The notes: a model not told the origin generated them from the letters alone. A DNA stretch of 64,000 nt from Couchioplanes azureus (GCF_014648355.1 NZ_BMQY01000003.1:1-64000), one strand, 5' to 3'; positions 52,022-63,346 are shown, numbered from the stretch's first letter. A program made the numbers and translations.

Positions 52022-54706
52022 TCAGACGGCCTCACCGACCGCCTTCTCCACCGCCGCCAGCAGCGCGGGGACCTGGTCAGCGGGCACTCCGCCGCCCTGC
52101 GCGAGATCGGCGTTGCCGCCGCCCCGACCGGACAACGCGCCCTTCACCAGCTCGGACGCGGACAGTCCGCGATCCTTCGCCGCCGCGTTGATCGCTACGA
52201 TCAGTGACGCCTTGCCGTTCGCCCGGGCCGCCACCGCGACCACCGCCGGACGACCGGCGTCGATCTTGCCACGAATCTCCTGGGCAAGGGTACGCACATC
52301 GTTGGTGGCCGCCCCCTCCGGTGCCTCGGTGCCGACGAACGCCACCCCCCGCAGGTCCTTCGCCTGCTCCGCCAGCGTGCCCGCGCCGCCGAGGACCATC
52401 TGCGCGCGCATCTTCTCGAGCTCCTTCTCCGCGTCGCGCAGCGCCGTGACGGTCTGCTCGACCCGGTCGGCCACCTGGTCGCCCGGAACCCGGAAAAGCT
52501 CCGCCAGACGGGTGACGAGCAGGTGCTCCTTGGCGAGGAAGCCGAACGCGTCGATGCCGACGAGCGCCTCGACCCGGCGGACCCCGGAGCCGATCGACGA
52601 CTCCGTGAGGATCTTCACAAGGCCGAGCTGGCCGGAGCGGGCGACGTGCGTGCCACCGCAGAGCTCACGCGCGTAGTCGCCGACTTCAACCACTCTGACC
52701 TCATCGCCGTACTTCTCCCCGAACAGGGCCATCGCGCCGAGCCGGCGCGCCTCCTCCTGCGAGGTGATGAACGCATGCACTTCGAGGTCGCGCAGCAGCA
52801 CCTCGTTGACCTGCTGCTCGACGTCGTGCAGGACGCTCGCCGGGACCGCGCCCGGGGTGTTGAAGTCGAACCGCAGCCGGCCGGGCGCGTTCAGCGAACC
52901 CGCCTGGGTCGCCGACTCGCCCAGGAAGGCGCGCATCGTCTGGTGGATCAGGTGGGTGGCGGTGTGCGACCGCGAGATGGCCCGGCGGCGCGTCACGTCG
53001 ATCTCGGCGAAGCCCGCCTCCCCCGCGCGCACCTCGCCGCGGACCACCCGGGCCTTGTGCACGATGAGGCCGGGCAGCGGCTGCTGCACGTCGACGACCT
53101 CGACCTGACCGGCCCCGACGTTGATCAGGCCGGTGTCCGCCTGCTGGCCGCCGCCCTCGGCGTAGAACGGGGTGCTGTCGAGCACGAGCTCGACGTAGTC
53201 GCCCTCGCCGGCCGCCTCGACGCGCGCACCACCGGTGCCGAGCAGCGCCCGCACCCGCGACTCGCGGGAGACCTCCGCGTAGCCGGTGAACTCCACCGGG
53301 CCGCCCGCGTCGAGCACCGACCGGTAGGACGACAGGTCCGCGTGGCCCGTCTTGCGCGCGGCGGCGTCCGCCTTCGCGCGGGACCGCTGGTCCGCCATGA
53401 GCCGGCGGAAGCCCTCCTGGTCGACGGTGAGGCCCTGCTCCGCCGCGATCTCCAGGGTCAGGTCGATCGGGAAGCCGTACGTGTCGTGCAGCTGGAACGC
53501 CTGCGCGCCGGAGAGCGCCTTGCCGCCCTTCGCCCGGGTGTCGGTGATCGCCGTGTCGAGAATCGTGGTGCCCGCGCGCAGCGTCGACAGGAACGCGTCC
53601 TCCTCCGCGTACGCGTACGTGGAGATCCGCTCGAACTCCTGCGCCAGCTCCGGATACGACGGGGCCATGCAGTCGCGCGCCACCGGCAGCAGCTCGGGCA
53701 GCGCCTTCTCCTGCCAGCCCAGCAGCCGCATCGCCCGGATCGCCCGGCGCATGATCCGCCGCAGCACGTAGCCGCGGCCCTCGTTCGACGGCGTGACCCC
53801 GTCGCCGATCAGCATCAGCGACGTCCGCACGTGGTCCGCGATCACCCGCAGCCGCACGTCGTCGGGGTGCGACTCGCTCGCCGCGTGCCCGGACCGCGCG
53901 CCGTAGGTCTTGCCGGTCAGCTCCGCCGCCCGCGCCAGGATCGGCCGGACCTCGTCGATCTCGTACAGGTTGTCGACGCCCTGCAGGATCGAGGCGATGC
54001 GCTCCAGGCCCATGCCGGTGTCGATGTTCTGCGCGGGCAGGTCACCGACGATGGTGAAGTCTTCCTTGCTCTTCACGTCGGTGATCTCGTACTGCATGAA
54101 GACCAGGTTCCAGAACTCCAGATACCGGTCCTCGTCGACCTCGGGGCCGCCCTCGCGGCCGTACGCGGGGCCGCGGTCGTAGAACAGCTCCGAGCACGGG
54201 CCCGCCGGCCCCGGGATCCCCATCGACCAGTAGTTGTCCTTCTTGCCGCGGCGGACGATGTGCTCGACGGGCACACCGGTGGCACGCCACAGCTCGAACG
54301 CCTCGTCGTCGTCGAGGTAGACGGTCGGCCAGATCCGCTCCGGGTCCAGCCCGAACCCGCCCTGCTCCACCGGCTTGGTCGACAGCTCCCAGGCGAGCTT
54401 GATCGCGCCTTCCTTGAAGTAGTCGCCGAACGAGAAGTTGCCGTTCATCTGGAAGAACGTGCCGTGCCGCGACGTCTTGCCGACCTCGTCGATGTCCGGC
54501 GTCCGGATGCACTTCTGCACGCTCACCGCGCGCTGGTAGGGCGGGGTGCGCTGACCGAGGAAGAACGGCACGAACTGCACCATGCCCGCGTTGATGAACA
54601 GCAGGTTGGGGTCCTCGATGGCGGGCAGCGGGGCACTCGGCACGACCGTGTGCCCGTTGGCCTCGAAATGCGCCAGGTAGCGCCGCTTGATCTCCGCCGT
54701 CTTCAT
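52022..54706 (-). CDS. alaS: alanine-tRNA ligase
   Basis: 894 residues. Class II catalytic core at the N-terminus ([38 protein letters not shown]), an editing domain with HTATHLIHQ and [10 protein letters not shown] (zinc ligands), and a C-terminal DHHA1-type oligomerisation domain with [15 protein letters not shown]. Charges tRNA-Ala and clears Ser/Gly. Overlaps the small membrane protein gene upstream by 4 bases. Confidence 0.98.
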   Translation of the reverse strand: MKTAEIKRRYLAHFEANGHTVVPSAPLPAIEDPNLLFINAGMVQFVPFFLGQRTPPYQRAVSVQKCIRTPDIDEVGKTSRHGTFFQMNGNFSFGDYFKEGAIKLAWELSTKPVEQGGFGLDPERIWPTVYLDDDEAFELWRATGVPVEHIVRRGKKDNYWSMGIPGPAGPCSELFYDRGPAYGREGGPEVDEDRYLEFWNLVFMQYEITDVKSKEDFTIVGDLPAQNIDTGMGLERIASILQGVDNLYEIDEVRPILARAAELTGKTYGARSGHAASESHPDDVRLRVIADHVRTSLMLIGDGVTPSNEGRGYVLRRIMRRAIRAMRLLGWQEKALPELLPVARDCMAPSYPELAQEFERISTYAYAEEDAFLSTLRAGTTILDTAITDTRAKGGKALSGAQAFQLHDTYGFPIDLTLEIAAEQGLTVDQEGFRRLMADQRSRAKADAAARKTGHADLSSYRSVLDAGGPVEFTGYAEVSRESRVRALLGTGGARVEAAGEGDYVELVLDSTPFYAEGGGQQADTGLINVGAGQVEVVDVQQPLPGLIVHKARVVRGEVRAGEAGFAEIDVTRRRAISRSHTATHLIHQTMRAFLGESATQAGSLNAPGRLRFDFNTPGAVPASVLHDVEQQVNEVLLRDLEVHAFITSQEEARRLGAMALFGEKYGDEVRVVEVGDYARELCGGTHVARSGQLGLVKILTESSIGSGVRRVEALVGIDAFGFLAKEHLLVTRLAELFRVPGDQVADRVEQTVTALRDAEKELEKMRAQMVLGGAGTLAEQAKDLRGVAFVGTEAPEGAATNDVRTLAQEIRGKIDAGRPAVVAVAARANGKASLIVAINAAAKDRGLSASELVKGALSGRGGGNADLAQGGGVPADQVPALLAAVEKAVGEAV

Positions 54707-55008
54707 CGCTGACCCTCCTGGGCGTGCCGCCCGTGTGAACCGCCCTGTGCGTCGTCGCGCAGCTCGGCGAACTTGTCCTCGTAAAGCTCTCCCGCGGCGA
54801 AGGCCGCGTGGATCTCCTGCTCGCGCTCGGCCATCCCCTCGCGCACGTCCTCCACGAAGCTACGCAGGGACTCGACGAGGCCGCCAGCGGATTGCGACAG
54901 CGACGTGGCGATGCCGGACGGGGTGAACTCGTCGGCCTTCCGCGAGATCTTGCGCACGACGATGGCACCGACGGCCAGGCCCACGCCCAGCCAGAGCAAC
55001 CGCTTCAT
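54703..55008 (-). CDS. small membrane protein upstream of alaS
   Basis: 101 residues from ATG 55008 after GGAGAGAAG. One N-terminal hydrophobic helix ([18 protein letters not shown]), then a charged amphipathic region ([20 protein letters not shown]) likely to form a coiled coil. It resembles uncharacterised short proteins found at this spot in Micromonosporaceae. Its ATGA overlap with alaS shows co-translation but not function. Confidence 0.75.
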   Translation of the reverse strand: MKRLLWLGVGLAVGAIVVRKISRKADEFTPSGIATSLSQSAGGLVESLRSFVEDVREGMAEREQEIHAAFAAGELYEDKFAELRDDAQGGSHGRHAQEGQR

Positions 55009-55210
55009 GAGTCTTCTCTCCGGTTCTTCCGCTCCGGTTCTGCTGATTTCCCGGCGCTCGATGTTCGCGACGCGCCGCCGGCCCTGACGGGCCACGCGCC
55101 CGGACGTCCGCGGCGCCCCGCCGGCTCGGCGGGCGGCGCGCCCGGGCGTCCGCGACGCGCCGCCGGCCTCGGCGGACGGCGCACCCGGGTGCCGAGCGAC
55201 GCCGCCGGCG
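55009..55210. repeat. three degenerate copies of a ~42-bp GC repeat
   Basis: GCGCCCGGACGTCCGCGG-type segments start near 55096, 55138 and 55180, each followed by GCCGCCGGC/CTCGGCGG. The rest of the gap between the two membrane-protein genes carries the ribosome binding site of the 55008 gene. No gene is supported. Confidence 0.6.
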
Positions 55211-55669
55211 TCAGTGAGCCGCGCGCTCGGCCTTGCGGCGCTGCTTGAGGGCGGCGCGGACCTCGCGCTCCTGGTCGGCGTGCCGGCGGGCGGCGGCGGC
55301 CTTGCGCAGCCCGTACCCGAACGAGGCCACCTTGACCAGCGGGTTGGCGGCGGCGGCGGACACGACGGTGACCAGGTTGGCGACGTTCGCCGTGACGTTC
55401 TGGGCGTGCTCGGTCATCGTGTCGACCTTCGCGAGCTGCACGTTCACACCGTCCAAAGAGACCTGGACCTGGCCCAGCGCGGTGTTCACGTTGTCCACCG
55501 TCTCGGTGACACCGCCGAGCAGCGGACCGGTCCGGTCGTTCAGGTCGTTGATGGCCCGGGTGGCCGCGTCCACGGTGTGGCGCAGCTTCAGGATCGGGAC
55601 GGCCAGCACCAGCACGAGCATCAGGAACGCGCCCGCCGCGATCAGGCCTGCGATTGCTCCGGCGTTCAT
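55211..55669 (-). CDS. DUF948-type membrane-anchored coiled-coil protein
   Basis: 152 residues from ATG 55669 with AGGAG upstream. An N-terminal helix (about 5-27, LIAAGAFLMLVLVLAVP) anchors a long heptad-rich segment (INDLNDRTGPLLGGVTETVD, then NVNTALGQVQVSLDGVNVQL) and a basic tail. DUF948 proteins resemble general membrane-associated coiled coils; no function is established. Lies between the giant repeat gene and alaS. Confidence 0.8.
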   Translation of the reverse strand: MNAGAIAGLIAAGAFLMLVLVLAVPILKLRHTVDAATRAINDLNDRTGPLLGGVTETVDNVNTALGQVQVSLDGVNVQLAKVDTMTEHAQNVTANVANLVTVVSAAAANPLVKVASFGYGLRKAAAARRHADQEREVRAALKQRRKAERAAH

Positions 55670-55745
55670 TACACGCGTCTCCTCTACCGACGGACCCCTA
55701 AGCGTGACAACGTGCAGACCCTACCGTCCGTCACCGCGGTCCGCG

Positions 55746-58700
55746 TCACGACGCCGAGGGTGTCGGCTCCAGCAGGGGATCATTCGTCAGCACCGGGTCC
55801 GGCGTCTCGCCGACCAGCGACGGATCCACCGAGGGCTCCGGCCTGCCCCGCACGTCGATCACCGCATTCTGCACCTTGATGCTGACGGTCGACCCGACAC
55901 ACTTCTTCGGGTCGGCGGTGGGCACGGTCCCGTCCGGCCCGGCCGAGGGAACGGTCGCCGGATCCTTCGCCGCGACGGCGTCCACGGCGCACTCGGGCAG
56001 GCGCACCCACAGGTCCAGAGTGAACTCGTCCCGGCTCCAGCAGGTGTACTTGCCGGTGGTCGTCGGCTGGTCGGTGCACTGACCCTTGCGCACCTTCCAC
56101 CCGGCGGACTTCAGCGCGGCCGAGTACACCTGGTTCGTGTCCTCGAACGGCCGGTCCGACTGGGCGGTCCGCTCCCGGAACCGGCAATCGAGGAAGCACC
56201 ACCGGCTCCCGGCGCTCTGGTCGTCCACGTTCCGGCCGGCCCACTCGGGCACCTCCAGGGCGTCGAGCGAGGTGAAGACCGGGTCCTGGGTGGCGGCGCG
56301 GATCCCGAACACCAGCGGCAACAGGCCGAGCACCAGGACGCTCAGGGAGAGCAGGGTCATGACCCGCAGGCGGCGCTTGGCCCGCATCTGCTTGCGCAGC
56401 TCCGAGCGGGCGACGCGCAGGCTGCCGAGCGGACCGCCGGAGATCTCGGCGTCGTCCGCCGCGTCGGCCGACGAGGCCGTCGCGGCCCGCACCCTGAGCG
56501 AGCCGTCACCGCCGTCACCGCCGGAGGGTACGGAAACCCGCCCGGAAACCGCACCGACGGAGGCAGTCGCGGTCACCGGGGCGGCACCGCCACCGGAAGC
56601 CGGGGCAGCACCGGGCACCGCGGCGGCCCCGACGCTGCTCGCCCCCACCGCTCTCGCAGCCCCTGCGGCACTCCCCGCGGCCCCCGCGGCACTCCCGGCG
56701 GCCCTCGCGGCCCCTGCGGCACTCCCGGCGGCCCCTGCGGCGCTTCCAGCGGCCCCGGCGGGGTTTCCGGCGGCGCCCGCCGCGCTCCCCGCGGCCCCTA
56801 CGGCCCGGGCAGCGCTCCCGGCGGCCCCGGCGGCGCTGCCCGCGGTCGGGGCGGCGCTGCCCGCGGTCGCGGCGGCGCTGCCCGCGGTCGCGGCGGCGCT
56901 GCCCGCGGTCGCGGCGGCGCTGCCCGCGGCCCCGGCCTGGCGGCCCGCCGCACTGGCGCTCCCAGCCCGGGCCCTTCCGGCCGTGCCGGCACTCCCGACC
57001 CGGTCCGGGGCGTGAGCGCCGTCCGCGGCACCAGCCCGGCCCGGAACCGCAGCGCTCGCCGCACCACCAGCCCTAGGCGGAACCGCAGCGCTCGCCGCAC
57101 CACCAGCCCTAGGCGGAACCGCAGCACTTGCCGCACCTCCGGCCCTAGGCGGGACCGCAGCGCTCGCCGCAGCAGCGGCCCGGCCCGAGACCGGGGGGCT
57201 CGCCGCCACGCCAGCCTTGCCCGAAGCTGCGGTGCCTGGCGCAGTTCCGGCTCTGCGCGCGGGCTGACCCGCGGCGCTGTTTCCACCGACCGAAGGAGTT
57301 CCACCTCCGGCTGGCATGTCGACATTTCCGGTATTCCCGGAGTTCCGGTCGTTTCCGGCGCCGAAAGCGGGCCGAACTGGCCCAGCCCCCGAGGTAGGCC
57401 GCATGGCCCCGGCTCCCGAGGTAGGCCTCATCGCCCCGGCTCCCGAGGTAGGCCTCGTCCCCGGTTCCGGAGGCGAACCCATCGGCCCGGCCCCCGAAGT
57501 CGGCCGGGTCGCCCCGGCCCCCGAGGTGGGGCGCGGAGCACCGGCGCCCGCCATGCCCGAAACCTCGGTCGCACCCCGGCCGGACTGCCCGGGCACGGCA
57601 CGACCCGCGGCGGGCCGTCCCGCTACCTGCTGCCCCGGCCCGGCGCGGCCCTGAGGCAGAGCGCCACCCTGGCCACCGGGGCGGCCCTGAGGCAGAGCGC
57701 CGCCCTGGCCACCGGGGCGGCCCTGAGGCGGAGCGCCATCCTGGCCGGACCCGGGATGCCCCTGAGGCGGGGCGCCGCCCTGGCCACGCCCCGGACGCCC
57801 CTGAGGTGGAGCGCCACCCTGCCCGGGCCCCGGCCGACCGCGACCGGGACGACCCGGACCCGGCTGGCCCGCTCCGGGCTGGCTCGCTCCCGGATGACCC
57901 GTTCCGGGATGACCCGCTCCTGGCCGGCCCGCTCCGGGCTGGCCCGGTCCCGGCTGACCCGCTCCCGGCTGGCCCGGTCCTGGATGACCCGCTCCCGGCT
58001 GGCCCGGTCCTGGATGACCCGCTCCCGGCTGGCCCGGTCCTGGATGACCCGCTCCCGGCTGGCCCGCTCCGGGCCGGACAGGACCGAGCCGTCCGTGTGG
58101 AGGGTGAACAGGTCCGGAACGCCCGCTCCCCGGGAACTCAGGACCCGGTCGGCCCGGGGACACCGGCTGTCCCGGAATCGGCTGACCCACGATCGGCTGT
58201 CCGGAGACCGGCCGGCTTGCCGAAGGAGTGCGGCCCGGCGCGGACGGCTGCCCCGAGACCGGCCGGCTCCCGACAGGCGGGTGGCCCTGCGCGGACGGCT
58301 GGCCCGAGACCGGCCGGCTCGCCATGGGCTGGCCTGGCGTAGACGGGTGGCCTGGCGTAGACGGGTGGCCTGGCGTAGACGGGTGGCCTGGCGTAGACGG
58401 GTGGCCTGGCGTAGACGGGTGGCCTGCCGAGGGCGGCCGGGCTGGCGTAGACCGGTTGCGTGAGGTGGAGGGCTGGCCTGCGGTGGAACGGTGGCCTGCG
58501 GTGGACGGGTCACCTGGTGCAGGCGGCTGACCCGGCCGGCCGGGCGACACCGGCTGCCCCGCCCCCGCGCGACCGGACTGCCCTGGGCGGGGCACCTGAC
58601 CGGTCCCCCTGGTGGGCGCGCCCGCGGCGCGACCTCCGGCCTGGGCGATCTGTCCGGTGGTGCCGATCACCCCTGAGGTGCTCCCGGCCATCGCGCCGGC

Positions 58701-60272
58701 GCGACCGGGGATCGGAGGGGTGCGGACACCCTCACGTCCCGGCACGACGGGCGGTACGACCGACGCCGAGGCCCGTGCCTGCGGGGACCCTCCGGCCGGC
58801 CCGGACTGCTCCGGAGCCGCACGGCGGCCGGTGCTGGCCTCCCGCCCGCCAGCTCGGCCGGAGGCCGTGCCCACTGCCCCATGTCGACCGGTGGGGGCGT
58901 CCTGCCCACCGTGACGACCGGCAGGCGCATCCTGCCCACCGTGACGACCGGCAGGCGCATCCTGCCCACCGTGACGACCGGCAGGCGCATCCTGCCCACC
59001 GTGACGACCGGCAGGCGCATCTTGGCCACCGTGACGACCGGCAGGCGCATCTTGGCCACCGTGACGACCGGCAGGCGCATCTTGGCCACCGTGACGACCG
59101 GCAGGCGCGTTCTGGTCCGCGGCATAGGCGTCGACCGCGCCGTGGCGGCCGGTGGGGGCGTCCGCCGGGTTCTGCCGGGTACGAGGTCCGGTCCGCGTGA
59201 TCGGCCCGGTGGCCGCGCGACCGACCGGCATCGGGCCGGAGTTCTCCTCCGGATCGAGCCGACCGTGGCGGCCGCTCTGCTCGCCGTGCCGCGGCGGTGG
59301 CCCCGACCGGCCTTGCATCGGCCCACCGCGACCGGCAGCAGGGCCCGCCTGTCCCGCCCTGTGACCGGCGTGACCGGGCATGGAACCCGCGTGGCCACCC
59401 TGACCCGGCATGGAACCCGCGTGGCCCGCCTGACCCGGCACGGAACCGACGTGGTCCGCCTGACCCGGCATGGGACCCGCGTGAGCCGCCTGACCAGGCA
59501 GCGGACCGGCTTGGCCGGGCGTCGGGCGGCCACCACGGCCCGGCTGCTCGGGCCTCGGCGCGGCACCACGCCATGCCGGGCCGCCACCGGGTGAGACGGG
59601 ACGGCCGGGGAGCGGCTGGCCGGGTGCGCCCGCATGGCCCGGTGAGACAGGACGGCCGGGGAGCGGCTGGCCGGGTGCGGCCGCATGACCTGGTGAGACA
59701 GGACGGCCGGCGGGCGGCCTTCCCGGGGAGACGGGGCGGGCGGCGGGCGGGATCTCCGGGGCGTTGCCCGAGGCGGGCACTCCCGCAGCGGCCGGCGGCC
59801 GCGGGGCGCCCGCCGAGCCGGGGGCGACCGGCGGCCGCGAGCCACCCGCAGCGCCGGGTGGCACCGCCGACCGCGAGGCGCCCGCGGCGCGGGGACCGGC
59901 CGGCGAGGCCGGAGCGACCGGCGGGCGCGGGCCACCGGCGGGGCGCGGCGCCGCAGGCGAGCTCGGTGCCGCGGCGGGCGGTGGTGACGCCGGTGCCGGT
60001 GGGAACGGGTCGTCGCCGTCCGGGTCGTCGGGGCCGGGGGCGCGGCGGCCGCTCTTGCTGGTGCGGGCCTCGCCCGGGGCGGTGCCCGGGCCGATCGATC
60101 CGCCCTGTTCCTTGGCCGTGCGCAGGTCGTCCAGCCAGCCGGTCTCCTCGCGGGGCACCTCTTGCTCGAGCGGCTCCGGACGGCCGCGACCGAACAACCG
60201 GCGTCCGCGGCCGGTCTGCTCGGTGCGCTGGTCGTCGTAGTCGTCGGGCCTTTCGGCGCCGCGCCTGCTCAC
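55746..60272 (-). CDS. giant repeat-rich disordered protein with one C-terminal membrane helix
   Basis: 1508 residues from GTG 60272, overlapping the rarA stop as GTGA. I do not recognise a family. Residues 1-50 are charged ([31 protein letters not shown]). Residues about 90-1280 are Pro/Gly/Ala-rich and built of tandem arrays: [63 protein letters not shown] and others. A basic stretch ([16 protein letters not shown]) then precedes one helix (about 1305-1326). The last 180 residues hold six cysteines, a WCFLDCRF motif and a Pro-rich tail. Topology should be N-in, with the small Cys domain outside. The frame is unbroken and every array has a period divisible by three, so it is under coding constraint. 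Confidence 0.8.
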   Translation of the reverse strand: MSRRGAERPDDYDDQRTEQTGRGRRLFGRGRPEPLEQEVPREETGWLDDLRTAKEQGGSIGPGTAPGEARTSKSGRRAPGPDDPDGDDPFPPAPASPPPAAAPSSPAAPRPAGGPRPPVAPASPAGPRAAGASRSAVPPGAAGGSRPPVAPGSAGAPRPPAAAGVPASGNAPEIPPAARPVSPGRPPAGRPVSPGHAAAPGQPLPGRPVSPGHAGAPGQPLPGRPVSPGGGPAWRGAAPRPEQPGRGGRPTPGQAGPLPGQAAHAGPMPGQADHVGSVPGQAGHAGSMPGQGGHAGSMPGHAGHRAGQAGPAAGRGGPMQGRSGPPPRHGEQSGRHGRLDPEENSGPMPVGRAATGPITRTGPRTRQNPADAPTGRHGAVDAYAADQNAPAGRHGGQDAPAGRHGGQDAPAGRHGGQDAPAGRHGGQDAPAGRHGGQDAPAGRHGGQDAPAGRHGGQDAPTGRHGAVGTASGRAGGREASTGRRAAPEQSGPAGGSPQARASASVVPPVVPGREGVRTPPIPGRAGAMAGSTSGVIGTTGQIAQAGGRAAGAPTRGTGQVPRPGQSGRAGAGQPVSPGRPGQPPAPGDPSTAGHRSTAGQPSTSRNRSTPARPPSAGHPSTPGHPSTPGHPSTPGHPSTPGHPSTPGQPMASRPVSGQPSAQGHPPVGSRPVSGQPSAPGRTPSASRPVSGQPIVGQPIPGQPVSPGRPGPEFPGSGRSGPVHPPHGRLGPVRPGAGQPGAGHPGPGQPGAGHPGPGQPGAGHPGPGQPGAGQPGPGQPGAGRPGAGHPGTGHPGASQPGAGQPGPGRPGRGRPGPGQGGAPPQGRPGRGQGGAPPQGHPGSGQDGAPPQGRPGGQGGALPQGRPGGQGGALPQGRAGPGQQVAGRPAAGRAVPGQSGRGATEVSGMAGAGAPRPTSGAGATRPTSGAGPMGSPPEPGTRPTSGAGAMRPTSGAGAMRPTSGAGPVRPAFGAGNDRNSGNTGNVDMPAGGGTPSVGGNSAAGQPARRAGTAPGTAASGKAGVAASPPVSGRAAAAASAAVPPRAGGAASAAVPPRAGGAASAAVPPRAGGAASAAVPGRAGAADGAHAPDRVGSAGTAGRARAGSASAAGRQAGAAGSAAATAGSAAATAGSAAATAGSAAPTAGSAAGAAGSAARAVGAAGSAAGAAGNPAGAAGSAAGAAGSAAGAARAAGSAAGAAGSAAGAARAVGASSVGAAAVPGAAPASGGGAAPVTATASVGAVSGRVSVPSGGDGGDGSLRVRAATASSADAADDAEISGGPLGSLRVARSELRKQMRAKRRLRVMTLLSLSVLVLGLLPLVFGIRAATQDPVFTSLDALEVPEWAGRNVDDQSAGSRWCFLDCRFRERTAQSDRPFEDTNQVYSAALKSAGWKVRKGQCTDQPTTTGKYTCWSRDEFTLDLWVRLPECAVDAVAAKDPATVPSAGPDGTVPTADPKKCVGSTVSIKVQNAVIDVRGRPEPSVDPSLVGETPDPVLTNDPLLEPTPSAS
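56830..56934 (-). repeat. five 21-bp repeats (ATAGSAA)
   Basis: GCGGCGCTGCCCGCGGTCGC on the + strand recurs at 56830, 56851, 56872, 56893 and 56914. Coding for AGSAAAT in the giant gene; Ala-rich decayed copies continue to about 56660. Confidence 0.85.
57042..57178 (-). repeat. four 36-bp repeats ([12 protein letters not shown])
   Basis: Units of 36 bases containing CACCACCAGCCCTAGGCGGA (+ strand), nearly identical, coding for a 12-residue block in the giant gene. Confidence 0.8.
57380..57540 (-). repeat. 27- to 30-bp repeats (MRPTSGAGA)
   Basis: GGCTCCCGAGGTAGGCCTC units repeat about five times with variation in the giant gene. Confidence 0.7.
57648..57825 (-). repeat. 36-bp repeats ([12 protein letters not shown])
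   Basis: CCCTGAGGCAGAGCGCCACC then CTGGCCACCGGGGCGG recurs with drift about five times; encodes Gly/Gln/Pro blocks in the giant gene. Confidence 0.75.
57880..58080 (-). repeat. 30-bp repeats ([10 protein letters not shown])
   Basis: CCGGTCCTGGATGACCCGCT then CCCGGCTGGC, three near-perfect copies at 57975-58065 and several decayed ones to the left, in the giant gene. Confidence 0.8.
58334..58430 (-). repeat. five 18-bp repeats (TPGHPS)
   Basis: GGCCTGGCGTAGACGGGT repeated without change five times on the + strand; six-residue unit in the giant gene. Confidence 0.88.
58901..59110 (-). repeat. seven 30-bp repeats ([10 protein letters not shown])
   Basis: GTGACGACCGGCAGGCGCAT plus CCTGCCCACC begins at 58911 and recurs every 30 bases to 59091. 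The first three copies read CATCCTGCCC and the last three CATCTTGGCC, so there were at least two rounds of expansion. Confidence 0.9.
59340..59510 (-). repeat. 30-bp repeats ([10 protein letters not shown])
   Basis: CGCCTGACCCGGCATGGAAC then CCGCGTGGCC, about five diverged copies in the giant gene. Confidence 0.75.
59585..59720 (-). repeat. 51-bp repeats ([17 protein letters not shown])
   Basis: GGTGAGACAGGACGGCCGGG and GAGCGGCTGGCCGGGTGC blocks repeat about two and a half times in the N-terminal part of the giant gene. Confidence 0.75.
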
Positions 60273-61717
60273 GGCTGGTCCTCTCCGGCGGCGGGGCCGC
60301 TGTCGTCGCGTTGCGGTGCGGGGGCCGGGCCGGCCGGGGACGGGCCCGCTCCCCGGACGATTCTGCGCAGCCGGGGCAAACGGTCCGCCACCGCCCGCTC
60401 GGCGCCGTGCTCGGTGGGGGTGTAGTACTCCGCGCCGATCAGATCATCCGGTACGTACTGCTGCCTCACAACACCCTTGGGGTCGTCGTGTGGATAGCGG
60501 TAGCCCTTGCCGTGACCCAGGCCACGTGATCCGGGGTAGTGGGCGTCGCGCAGGTGGGGTGGCACGGCGCCGCCCCGGCCTGCGCGGACGTCGGCGATCG
60601 CGGCGGAGATGGCGGTGGTGACGCTGTTGGATTTCGGGGCGGTGGCCAGGTGCACCACCGCCTGTGCCAGGTTGAGCTGGGCCTCCGGCAGGCCCACCGA
60701 CTGGACCGCCTGGGCCGCGGCGGTGGCGACGAGCAGGGCCTGCGGGTCCGCCATGCCCACGTCCTCGCTGGCGAAGATGACGATGCGGCGGGCGATGAAG
60801 CGCGGGTCCTCGCCGGCGACGAGCATCCGGGCCAGCCAGTGCAGGGCGGCGTCCGGGTCCGAGCCGCGCATGCTCTTGATGAAGGCGCTGGTCACGTCGT
60901 AGTGGGCGTCGCCGTCCCGGTCGTAACGCACGGCGGCGACATCCACCGCCTTCTCCGCCGTGGCGAGGTCGATCTCGGTGGCTCCCTGCGCGGCCGCCGA
61001 GCCGGCCGCGGCCTCCAGCGCCGTCAGGGCCTTGCGGACGTCGCCGCTCGCCAGGCGTACCAGATGGTCTTCGGCCTCGGCGGTGAGCGTGACGGCACCG
61101 CCCAGGCCGCGTTCGTCGGTGACCGCGCGGCGGATGAGGTGGCGGACGTCGTCCTCGTCGAGGGCGCGCAGGGTGAGCAGCACGCAGCGGGACAGCAGCG
61201 GTGAGATGACCGAGAAGTACGGATTCTCGGTGGTCGCCGCGAGCAGCGTCACCGTGCGGTCCTCGACGGCAGCCAGCAGCGAGTCCTGCTGGGTCTTGCT
61301 GAAGCGGTGCACCTCGTCGATGAACAGGACGGTGGGCGACCCTCCGGCGCGGCGTTCGCGGCGGGCCTTGTCGATGACCGCGCGCACGTCCTTGACGCCC
61401 GCGGTCAGGGCGGACATGGCCACGAACGTACGGTCGGTGGCCGCGGCGACCAGGTGCGCGATGGTGGTCTTGCCGGTGCCGGGCGGCCCCCAGAGGATGA
61501 CCGACATGGGCGTGCTGCCGGTGACGAGCTGGCGCAGCGGCGCGCCGGGCGCGAGCAGGTGCTGCTGGCCGACGAGCTCGTCCAGCCCGGTGGGCCGCAT
61601 CCGCACGGGCAGCGGCGAGTCGGCCGCGGGCCGGGTGAAGCCGGACTCCGCGCCCGCCGGTGGCGCGGTGCGGACGCCGCCCGGTCCGGTCAGGGGGAAG
61701 AGTCCGTCGAATTCCAT
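60269..61717 (-). CDS. rarA: replication-associated recombination protein A (RarA/MgsA)
   Basis: 482 residues from ATG 61717; GTG 61723 would add two. AAA+ ATPase: Walker [10 protein letters not shown], Walker [11 protein letters not shown], sensor [12 protein letters not shown], then the tetramerisation domain with [20 protein letters not shown] and [13 protein letters not shown]. It acts at stalled forks. Its last part ([14 protein letters not shown]) is a disordered tail. The giant repeat gene starts within its stop codon. Confidence 0.95.
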   Translation of the reverse strand: MEFDGLFPLTGPGGVRTAPPAGAESGFTRPAADSPLPVRMRPTGLDELVGQQHLLAPGAPLRQLVTGSTPMSVILWGPPGTGKTTIAHLVAAATDRTFVAMSALTAGVKDVRAVIDKARRERRAGGSPTVLFIDEVHRFSKTQQDSLLAAVEDRTVTLLAATTENPYFSVISPLLSRCVLLTLRALDEDDVRHLIRRAVTDERGLGGAVTLTAEAEDHLVRLASGDVRKALTALEAAAGSAAAQGATEIDLATAEKAVDVAAVRYDRDGDAHYDVTSAFIKSMRGSDPDAALHWLARMLVAGEDPRFIARRIVIFASEDVGMADPQALLVATAAAQAVQSVGLPEAQLNLAQAVVHLATAPKSNSVTTAISAAIADVRAGRGGAVPPHLRDAHYPGSRGLGHGKGYRYPHDDPKGVVRQQYVPDDLIGAEYYTPTEHGAERAVADRLPRLRRIVRGAGPSPAGPAPAPQRDDSGPAAGEDQP

Positions 61718-61788
61718 CGGCACAGACAGTACCGGCCCGCTCGACGGTGCCGGAAATACACCGATGTGAGCGGACCGGCAGGAACCCG

Positions 61789-61998
61789 TCAGCCGCGGCC
61801 GGGGCGCCGGCCGTAGAAGCGGCGGCCGGTGCCGGTGCCGGCGCGCGGGCCGCTGCCGACCCCGGCCAGGTAGAGGGAGAGCAGCAGCAGGCCGAGGGAG
61901 GCGAACGTGTTGAAGTTGAACAGGTCCGAGGTCTGCACGTCGAGCAGGTCGAGAAGCAGGTAGATGCCGAAGACGACGGCCGCGGCGATCGCGAGCAT
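61789..61998 (-). CDS. small two-helix membrane protein
   Basis: 69 residues from ATG 61998, chosen for the perfect GGAGG four bases upstream (an ATG at 62010 has none). Two hydrophobic helices ([17 protein letters not shown] and [17 protein letters not shown]) flank QTSDLFNFN, and a basic Gly/Arg tail ends the protein. No family recognised. The strong ribosome binding site makes it a likely real gene. Confidence 0.65.
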   Translation of the reverse strand: MLAIAAAVVFGIYLLLDLLDVQTSDLFNFNTFASLGLLLLSLYLAGVGSGPRAGTGTGRRFYGRRPGRG

Positions 61999-62071
61999 GG
62001 GGGCCTCCATCGGGGGGTGAGAGCACGTGACCTGCTGATACCCCGGGGGTGGTCGCGCGCAAACCCCGGCC

Positions 62072-63346
62072 TCAGGGCACCGGCGCCACCTCCGGCGCGC
62101 CGGCCGGCGCGGTCTCCGGCGTGGCGCGCCGCGCGACCAGGTAGAGCGGCGCGGCCGCGGCCAGGACGACCGCCCCGGTCAGCAGCGCGGCCACCAGGCT
62201 CGCGCGCGTGGCGATCGCCGTGAGGACGACCAGGCCGAGGGCGCCCGCCGGCTGGGCCACCATCGAGTTCAGCGAGACGAGGCTCGACCGGTACGGCCCC
62301 TGGACCTGCCGGTGCAGCAGCCCGCTGTGCACCGGGTTGGACGCGCCGTGCACGGCGTAGCAGAGCAGGAACGCCGCGACGACGCCGGCCGGCCCGGCCA
62401 GCAGGGCCATCCCGGCCACGGTGACACCGTGCACGATCCGCAGGGCGAAACCGGTCCAGGCCGCGCCGATGCGGCGGGCGAGCACGGGAACCAGCGCGGC
62501 GCCGGCGGCGGAGGCCAGCCACGCCACCGAGCCGACCGGTCCCATCAGCGCGGAGGCCCGGTTGGCGTCGCCCAGCACCTCGGCGAGGCGTACGGACGTC
62601 AGACTCTCGAAGGCGATCATGCCGAAGCCCCAGAACACCTCGACGGCGATGAGCGCGACGATGATCCGCGACCGGCGCAGCAGTCCCAGCGCGCCCCCGA
62701 TGGCCGCCGGCACGCCGCGGACCGAGGCGGCCAGGGCGCCCGGCCCCCGCCGGGGACGCGGCTCGGTCATCAGCGTCGCCACCGCGGCCAGGGAGACGAG
62801 CTGCAGGCCGAGGGCGACGTAGACGGGCGCGCTGAGCGCGGTGACGGCGCCGAACGGGCCGAGCGCGACGAGGCCGCCGGTGAGCAGGGCGCCGCCGGCG
62901 ATGGCCACGCCGACCACCGCGCCGCCGCGGCTCAGGCCGGTCTCGATGTCGGCGTGCTCGTCCGCGGCCAGGGCCTGGTCGACGTACCAGGATTCGAGGG
63001 GGCCGCTGTCGAGGGCGCGGTAGACGCCCTGGAGCAGGTAGAAGATCACGAAGAGCAGGACCGAGTCGGCGATGGTCAGCACGCACAGCGACGCGACGTC
63101 GACGAGGCCCGCGAGCAGCAGCACCGGCCGCCGGCCCAGCGCGTCGGACAGGCCGCCGGTCGGCAGCTCCAGCAGCAGGACGACGATGCCCTGCAGGGCC
63201 GCGGCCGAGCCGTACTGCGCCAGGGTGAGCCCGCGCTCCAGCGGGAGCAGGACGATCACCGGGATCATCAGCCCGACGGGCAGCCAGCGCAGCGCGGTCA
63301 GCAGCAGGAAGCGGCGCCGGGCCCGGGTGGCGGTGAGTCCGCTCAT
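62072..63346 (-). CDS. MFS transporter
   Basis: 424 residues from ATG 63346, overlapping the ArsR-type gene stop as ATGA. About twelve hydrophobic helices; the loop motif GLSDALGRRPVLLL after helix 2 is the MFS signature. A middle cytosolic linker (TEPRPRRGP) separates the halves. Substrate unknown; coupling to a repressor suggests export of a toxic compound. Confidence 0.85.
   Translation of the reverse strand: MSGLTATRARRRFLLLTALRWLPVGLMIPVIVLLPLERGLTLAQYGSAAALQGIVVLLLELPTGGLSDALGRRPVLLLAGLVDVASLCVLTIADSVLLFVIFYLLQGVYRALDSGPLESWYVDQALAADEHADIETGLSRGGAVVGVAIAGGALLTGGLVALGPFGAVTALSAPVYVALGLQLVSLAAVATLMTEPRPRRGPGALAASVRGVPAAIGGALGLLRRSRIIVALIAVEVFWGFGMIAFESLTSVRLAEVLGDANRASALMGPVGSVAWLASAAGAALVPVLARRIGAAWTGFALRIVHGVTVAGMALLAGPAGVVAAFLLCYAVHGASNPVHSGLLHRQVQGPYRSSLVSLNSMVAQPAGALGLVVLTAIATRASLVAALLTGAVVLAAAAPLYLVARRATPETAPAGAPEVAPVP

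Noticed and set aside
55233..58463. 1076-codon + strand frame opposite the giant repeat gene
   Set aside because: It overlaps the DUF948 gene and the C-terminal domain on the other strand. The - strand frame has the GTGA coupling to rarA and a proper membrane helix.
58901..59110. CRISPR-like 30-bp repeats
   Set aside because: The repeats are directly adjacent with no spacers and lie in a coding frame.
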